From Pedobacter sp. BMA (GTDB lineage Bacteria; Bacteroidota; Bacteroidia; Sphingobacteriales; Sphingobacteriaceae): a stretch of 64,000 nt of DNA. Position numbers and translations under genes: made by a program. The stretch spans positions 1 through 64,000 of the forward strand of contig NZ_LECU01000005.1 in assembly GCF_001027745.1 (NCBI RefSeq), written 5' to 3'. Shown in pieces: positions 61,155 through 64,000 of this stretch; the first letter of the stretch is position 1, and each line of letters opens with the position of its first letter. Below the pieces are notes generated by a model. That model worked only from the letters and a program-made list of their open reading frames with translations, searched no databases and was not told where the DNA came from.

Positions 61155-62057
61155 ATGAAAAGAAAAGACGGATTTCAAGGGGAAAAACACATCTACGTAC
61201 CGGAAGCTTCGTGGAAAGCCGCGGCAGAAAGCAATGTATTCATGAGTCAGCTTTACGTAACCTCCATGGGTTATTTTCCGAATGCCGCTTTTCATTACCG
61301 TGACCGTCCCGAGGGTTGCAGTGAGAACATCCTGATCTATTGTTTGAGGGGCAAGGGCTGGTTTTTACTCGATGACCGGCGGTTAGAGGTGTCAGCAAAC
61401 GAATTTATCATTGTGCCAACTACCAAAGTGAAGATGAGTTACGGTGCAGATGATCATGAACCCTGGACAATTTACTGGATCCACTTTTGCGGAAAGGATC
61501 TTGAAGGTTTTAATAAAGGATTTAATCTGAAACTCTACGACGGTGCGAAACAAATCCAGCTGAATGAAAAAGGTATCCAAATATGGGAATCCATGTATGA
61601 TAACCTTCAGCTAGGATATAGCAAAGATAACCTCAACAATATCAGTTTATGTTTATGCCATTTCCTGGCTACATTTTTTTATCCGGAGAAACACAGCAGC
61701 ATTAAAGCTCAGGATGATCAGGATATGATCAAAAAAACCATTGATTACATGCACCAGGGTTTAGCCAATAAAATTTCTCTGGAAGAGCTTGCCGGCCTCA
61801 ATAACCTGTCCGTTTCTTACTTTTCCAGCCTGTTCAGAAAATCTACAGGGATGCCGCCTATGGATTATTTTATTCACTTAAAAGTAAGGAAAGCCTGTGG
61901 CTTGCTTTATAGTACTGAAATCAAAATCAGGGACATCGCGGTAAGCCTGGGTTATGAAGACCCTTTTCATTTTTCAAGATTATTCAAGAAAAGTATGAGG
62001 GTATCCCCGCAGGTTTATAGGGTATTGAGACGAAGGAGGTCTGAAATTACAGATTGA
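61155..62057 (+). CDS. AraC-family transcriptional regulator, probable PUL regulator
   Basis: 300 residues. N-terminal cupin-like ligand-binding domain (ENILIYCLRGKGWFLLDDRRLEVSANEFIIVPTT, DHEPWTIYWIHFCG) and a C-terminal AraC double helix-turn-helix (KISLEELAGLNNLSVSYFSSLFRKSTGMPPMDYFIHLKVRKA and IRDIAVSLGYEDPFHFSRLFKKSMRVSPQVYR). It is transcribed divergently from susC across a 268-base spacer, the usual position for a local activator. Its ligand would be a sugar from the imported glycan, probably L-fucose or galactose. Confidence 0.9.
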   Translation: MKRKDGFQGEKHIYVPEASWKAAAESNVFMSQLYVTSMGYFPNAAFHYRDRPEGCSENILIYCLRGKGWFLLDDRRLEVSANEFIIVPTTKVKMSYGADDHEPWTIYWIHFCGKDLEGFNKGFNLKLYDGAKQIQLNEKGIQIWESMYDNLQLGYSKDNLNNISLCLCHFLATFFYPEKHSSIKAQDDQDMIKKTIDYMHQGLANKISLEELAGLNNLSVSYFSSLFRKSTGMPPMDYFIHLKVRKACGLLYSTEIKIRDIAVSLGYEDPFHFSRLFKKSMRVSPQVYRVLRRRRSEITD

Positions 62058-62165
62058 TTTTCAATCATCGCTTAGCTTCAGCAAACAATTACCTAAAAAA
62101 ATTGTATATTTGTTGTTCAGATTTAAAACAGCAAATAGTTTAAAACTGAAATTGAAAACTATACT

Positions 62166-62529
62166 GGGGCCGTTCTTGGATTTGACGGGGTGGCGAAAGT
62201 TATGTTAGCATGCAGTGCGTTGTACGGAGAGCACTTAAAGTGAACGTTCACATTTTAGTTGGCGAAAATACTTACGCCTTAGCTGCCTAGTTTAGAACTA
62301 GCTTAGCTTTTGTCCCTCTAACCGCTGCATTGTTGGGTTAGAATCCGGGGCATCGAAACAACAGCGCTGGCTTCAAAAAGGTACGGTTTGAAGTGAGACA
62401 AAGTACCTAAGGATTTAAATAAGGTCGGTTTTCAGCCCGTTTATTTCCCGAAAATCAATTGAAAAATAAGCATGTAGAAGGTATAATTTATCTCACAACT
62501 GGACAAGGGTTCGACTCCCTTCGGCTCCA
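62166..62529 (+). ncRNA. ssrA: tmRNA (transfer-messenger RNA)
   Basis: The 5' end GGGGCCGTTCTTGGATTTGA and the 3' T-arm/acceptor GGTTCGACTCCCTTCGGCTCC are characteristic; GGGGCCG pairs with CGGCTCC in the acceptor stem (one G-U). The reading frame for the tag begins at 62261. CCA is not encoded. It rescues stalled ribosomes together with SmpB. The length of 364 bases is normal. Confidence 0.95.
62261..62290 (+). other. tmRNA tag reading frame
   Basis: GGC GAA AAT ACT TAC GCC TTA GCT GCC TAG encodes GENTYALAA followed by a stop. The C-terminal ALAA is the protease-recognised end. The resume codon GGC follows the GTT at 62258-62260. Confidence 0.9.
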
Positions 62530-62566
62530 CTGGAATTAGTAACAAAATTCACCAAAAGACACTAGG

Positions 62567-62600
62567 ACCCTGCAAATCAGCGATTTGCAGGGTTTTTGTT
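62567..62600 (+). terminator. Intrinsic terminator after ssrA
   Basis: ACCCTGCAAATC and GATTTGCAGGGT form a perfect 12-bp stem with a 3-nt loop and a five-T tail, about 38 bases after the tmRNA 3' end. Confidence 0.9.
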
Positions 62601-62660
62601 TTTACGATGTTTTTATGATTTAATGGTTTTTTGCCAAAATATTGAATATGTGAGGTGGCC

Positions 62661-62709
62661 AAAAAGGTTCCTCAGTGAAATCATAAAAAGGAGGAACCTT
62701 TTTTTTTTA
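62661..62709 (+). terminator. Second terminator-like hairpin upstream of the integrase remnant
   Basis: AAAAAGGTTCCTC and GAGGAACCTTTTT pair over 13 bp around a 17-nt loop, followed by nine more T residues. It could insulate the integrated element from ssrA, or belong to an insertion-sequence end. Confidence 0.65.
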
Positions 62710-62803
62710 TGTAATCAATTGATATATAACTAGTTCAATCATTGAACATCTTGACTTTTTTTATTGCAAATCTTAAATTTATTTACGTTTTAAGAGCAAT
62801 TTT

Positions 62804-64000
62804 ATGAAAAGAAATTTCAATTTAATCTTTTTCCTAAAAAAGAGAAATGACACTCAAATTGACGGATTATCAATTTATTTACGAATAACAGTTTCTAAGA
62901 AAAGAGCAGAAACTGCTACAGGGAAAAAATGTTTGGAAAATGAATGGAGCATTGGACAACTTAAAGGTAACTCATTGAAATCTAAAACGCTAAACGCCTA
63001 CTTAAAAACAACTAGAATTACGAGTACATGATGCTCACCGTATTTTTTTGACATTAGGTATTGAAGTTACTGCTGACTCACTGATGAATGAGTATCTTGG
63101 TAAAACAGAAAAAAGAAGGACGTTAAAGGAGGTCTTTGAAGATCATAATCATGAAATGGCTATGCTTGTAGGAAAAGATTTTTCTAAAATGACATTGTTA
63201 CGCTATCAAACAGCACTTAGGCATATCGAACAGTTCATGAGAGAGAAGTACAATATCTCTGATATAGATATCAAAAAAATCGACCATTTATTTTTGACAG
63301 ACTACGATTTTTTCCTTAGATCTGTACGGAAATGTTCAAATAATTCTGCGGTTAAATATATTAAAAACCTAAACAAGATAGTTAAAATTTGTCTTGCCAA
63401 CGGCTGGATTATCAATGATCCATTTGCAAATTTCAAAGCGACTGTAAAAGAAATCGATCGCGTTTGTCTCACTGAAGATGAAATTGACAGGCTTGAGCAG
63501 ACTAGTTTTGCAAACGAGCGTCTCCAACGAGTTAAGGATATCTTTTTATTTAGCTGCTATACCGGATTGGCATAAATTGATATTTGTCAGCTAAAAGCAA
63601 CAGAAGTCATTGGACGGCAGCAGGAACGCTGTATTATATCCAACAGGCAAAAACCGGAATGCCAACCAGAATTCCATTACTGCCAAAAGCGATAACGCTA
63701 TTAGATAAATATGTCGATCACCCGCTCTGTTACAATTCTGAAAAACTCTTTCCTGTAAGTTCAAATCAGAAAATGAATGCTTACTTGAAAGAAATTGCAG
63801 ATATATGTGGTATTCGTCCGGTGCTAACATTTCATTTAGCGAGGCATACCTTCGCTACCAATATCACTCTTATGAACGATGTCCCGATTGAAACCGTTAG
63901 TAAAATGCTCGGTCATAAAAACATAAAGACCACTCAGCATTACGCAAAAATTATGGACAAGAAGATTGATAATGATATGGCAAAACTTACAATCAAACTT
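62804..64000 (+). pseudogene. Tyrosine recombinase (site-specific integrase), disrupted
   Basis: Three frames together make one Bacteroidota-type integrase. Frame 1 (62804-63007): arm-binding N-terminus (DGLSIYLRITVSKKRAETATGKK). After an apparent one-base insertion in the A run at 63004-63008 the frame continues as QLELRVHDAHRIFLTLGIE, through the SAM-like core domain (LLRYQTALRHIEQFMREKYN) to CYTGLA, where TAA at 63573-63575 replaces the usual aromatic codon. The frame then reads IDICQLKATEVIG ... SNRQK until a one-base loss in the A run at 63649-63653, after which GMPTRIPLLPKAI and the catalytic FHLARHTFATN ... MLGHKNIKTTQHYAKIM (His, Arg, His, Tyr) follow to the window edge. It lies 275 bases after ssrA on the same strand, the classic position of an ssrA-integrated element. 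Two lesions are in homopolymers, so sequencing error is possible. Confidence 0.8.

Noticed and set aside
62804..63575. Two separate small recombinase genes
   Set aside because: They are parts of one integrase interrupted by a frameshift and a nonsense codon; sequence continuity across the breaks shows a single ancestor.

Overview
The window comes from a Bacteroidota chromosome, most likely a Pedobacter-like member of the Sphingobacteriaceae. Evidence seen in the sequence: a SusC/SusD pair with glycan-binding lipoproteins, outer-membrane lipoproteins, promoters of the Bacteroidota type (TTTG, 18-20 nt, TAnnTTTG), no Shine-Dalgarno sequences in front of most genes, fused forms of the 2-oxoacid dehydrogenase E1 and of DAHP synthase/chorismate mutase, and a tmRNA with the tag GENTYALAA. 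The genus is an inference.

Layout. 1-6.6 kb (minus strand): the N-terminal 1117 codons of a very large secreted protein with Ig-like and DUF11-like repeats, then a 919-residue secreted DUF5695-like protein. 7-9.1 kb: AI-2E-family permease, a lipoprotein resembling a metallopeptidase propeptide, and a YtxH-like small protein. 9.2-16 kb: an arginine-centred group (argS, arginine-deiminase family protein, CtlX, PhnA-type zinc protein, arginine decarboxylase). 16-25 kb: housekeeping and transport genes (DUF72, MFS, DUF1579, a double ATPase for oligopeptide import, a sialidase-like protein, RNase R, polyprenyl synthetase). 25.3-26.2 kb: rpmA-rplU. 26.5-31.8 kb: an aromatic amino acid operon (pheA, DAHP synthase/chorismate mutase, aroA, aroC, DUF1684) headed by a Phe/Tyr-rich 20-codon leader peptide and a terminator/antiterminator pair, i.e. 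a transcription attenuator. 31.9-35 kb: a LytTR response regulator and a TPR-type histidine kinase facing each other. 35.2-40.4 kb: E1 alpha/beta fusion, DUF1573, PLP aminotransferase and an ArsR/SRPBCC pair with an obvious operator.

40.9-62 kb is a polysaccharide utilisation locus of eleven tightly packed minus-strand genes, with a divergent AraC-type regulator. SusC and SusD import a glycan fragment, two lipoproteins probably bind glycan at the surface, and a GH95 fucosidase, two clan GH-D alpha-galactosidases and a sialate-O-acetylesterase-type esterase trim it. A symporter, an SDR resembling L-fucose dehydrogenase and an L-fuconate dehydratase-like enolase then take the liberated L-fucose (or L-galactose) into an oxidative pathway. 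The lactonase and the steps after dehydration are not in the window.

62.1-64 kb: the tmRNA gene, followed on the same strand by a tyrosine-recombinase gene carrying two frameshifts and one nonsense codon. This looks like the edge of a decayed element integrated at ssrA. The most notable single item is the aromatic-operon attenuator at 26481-26660.
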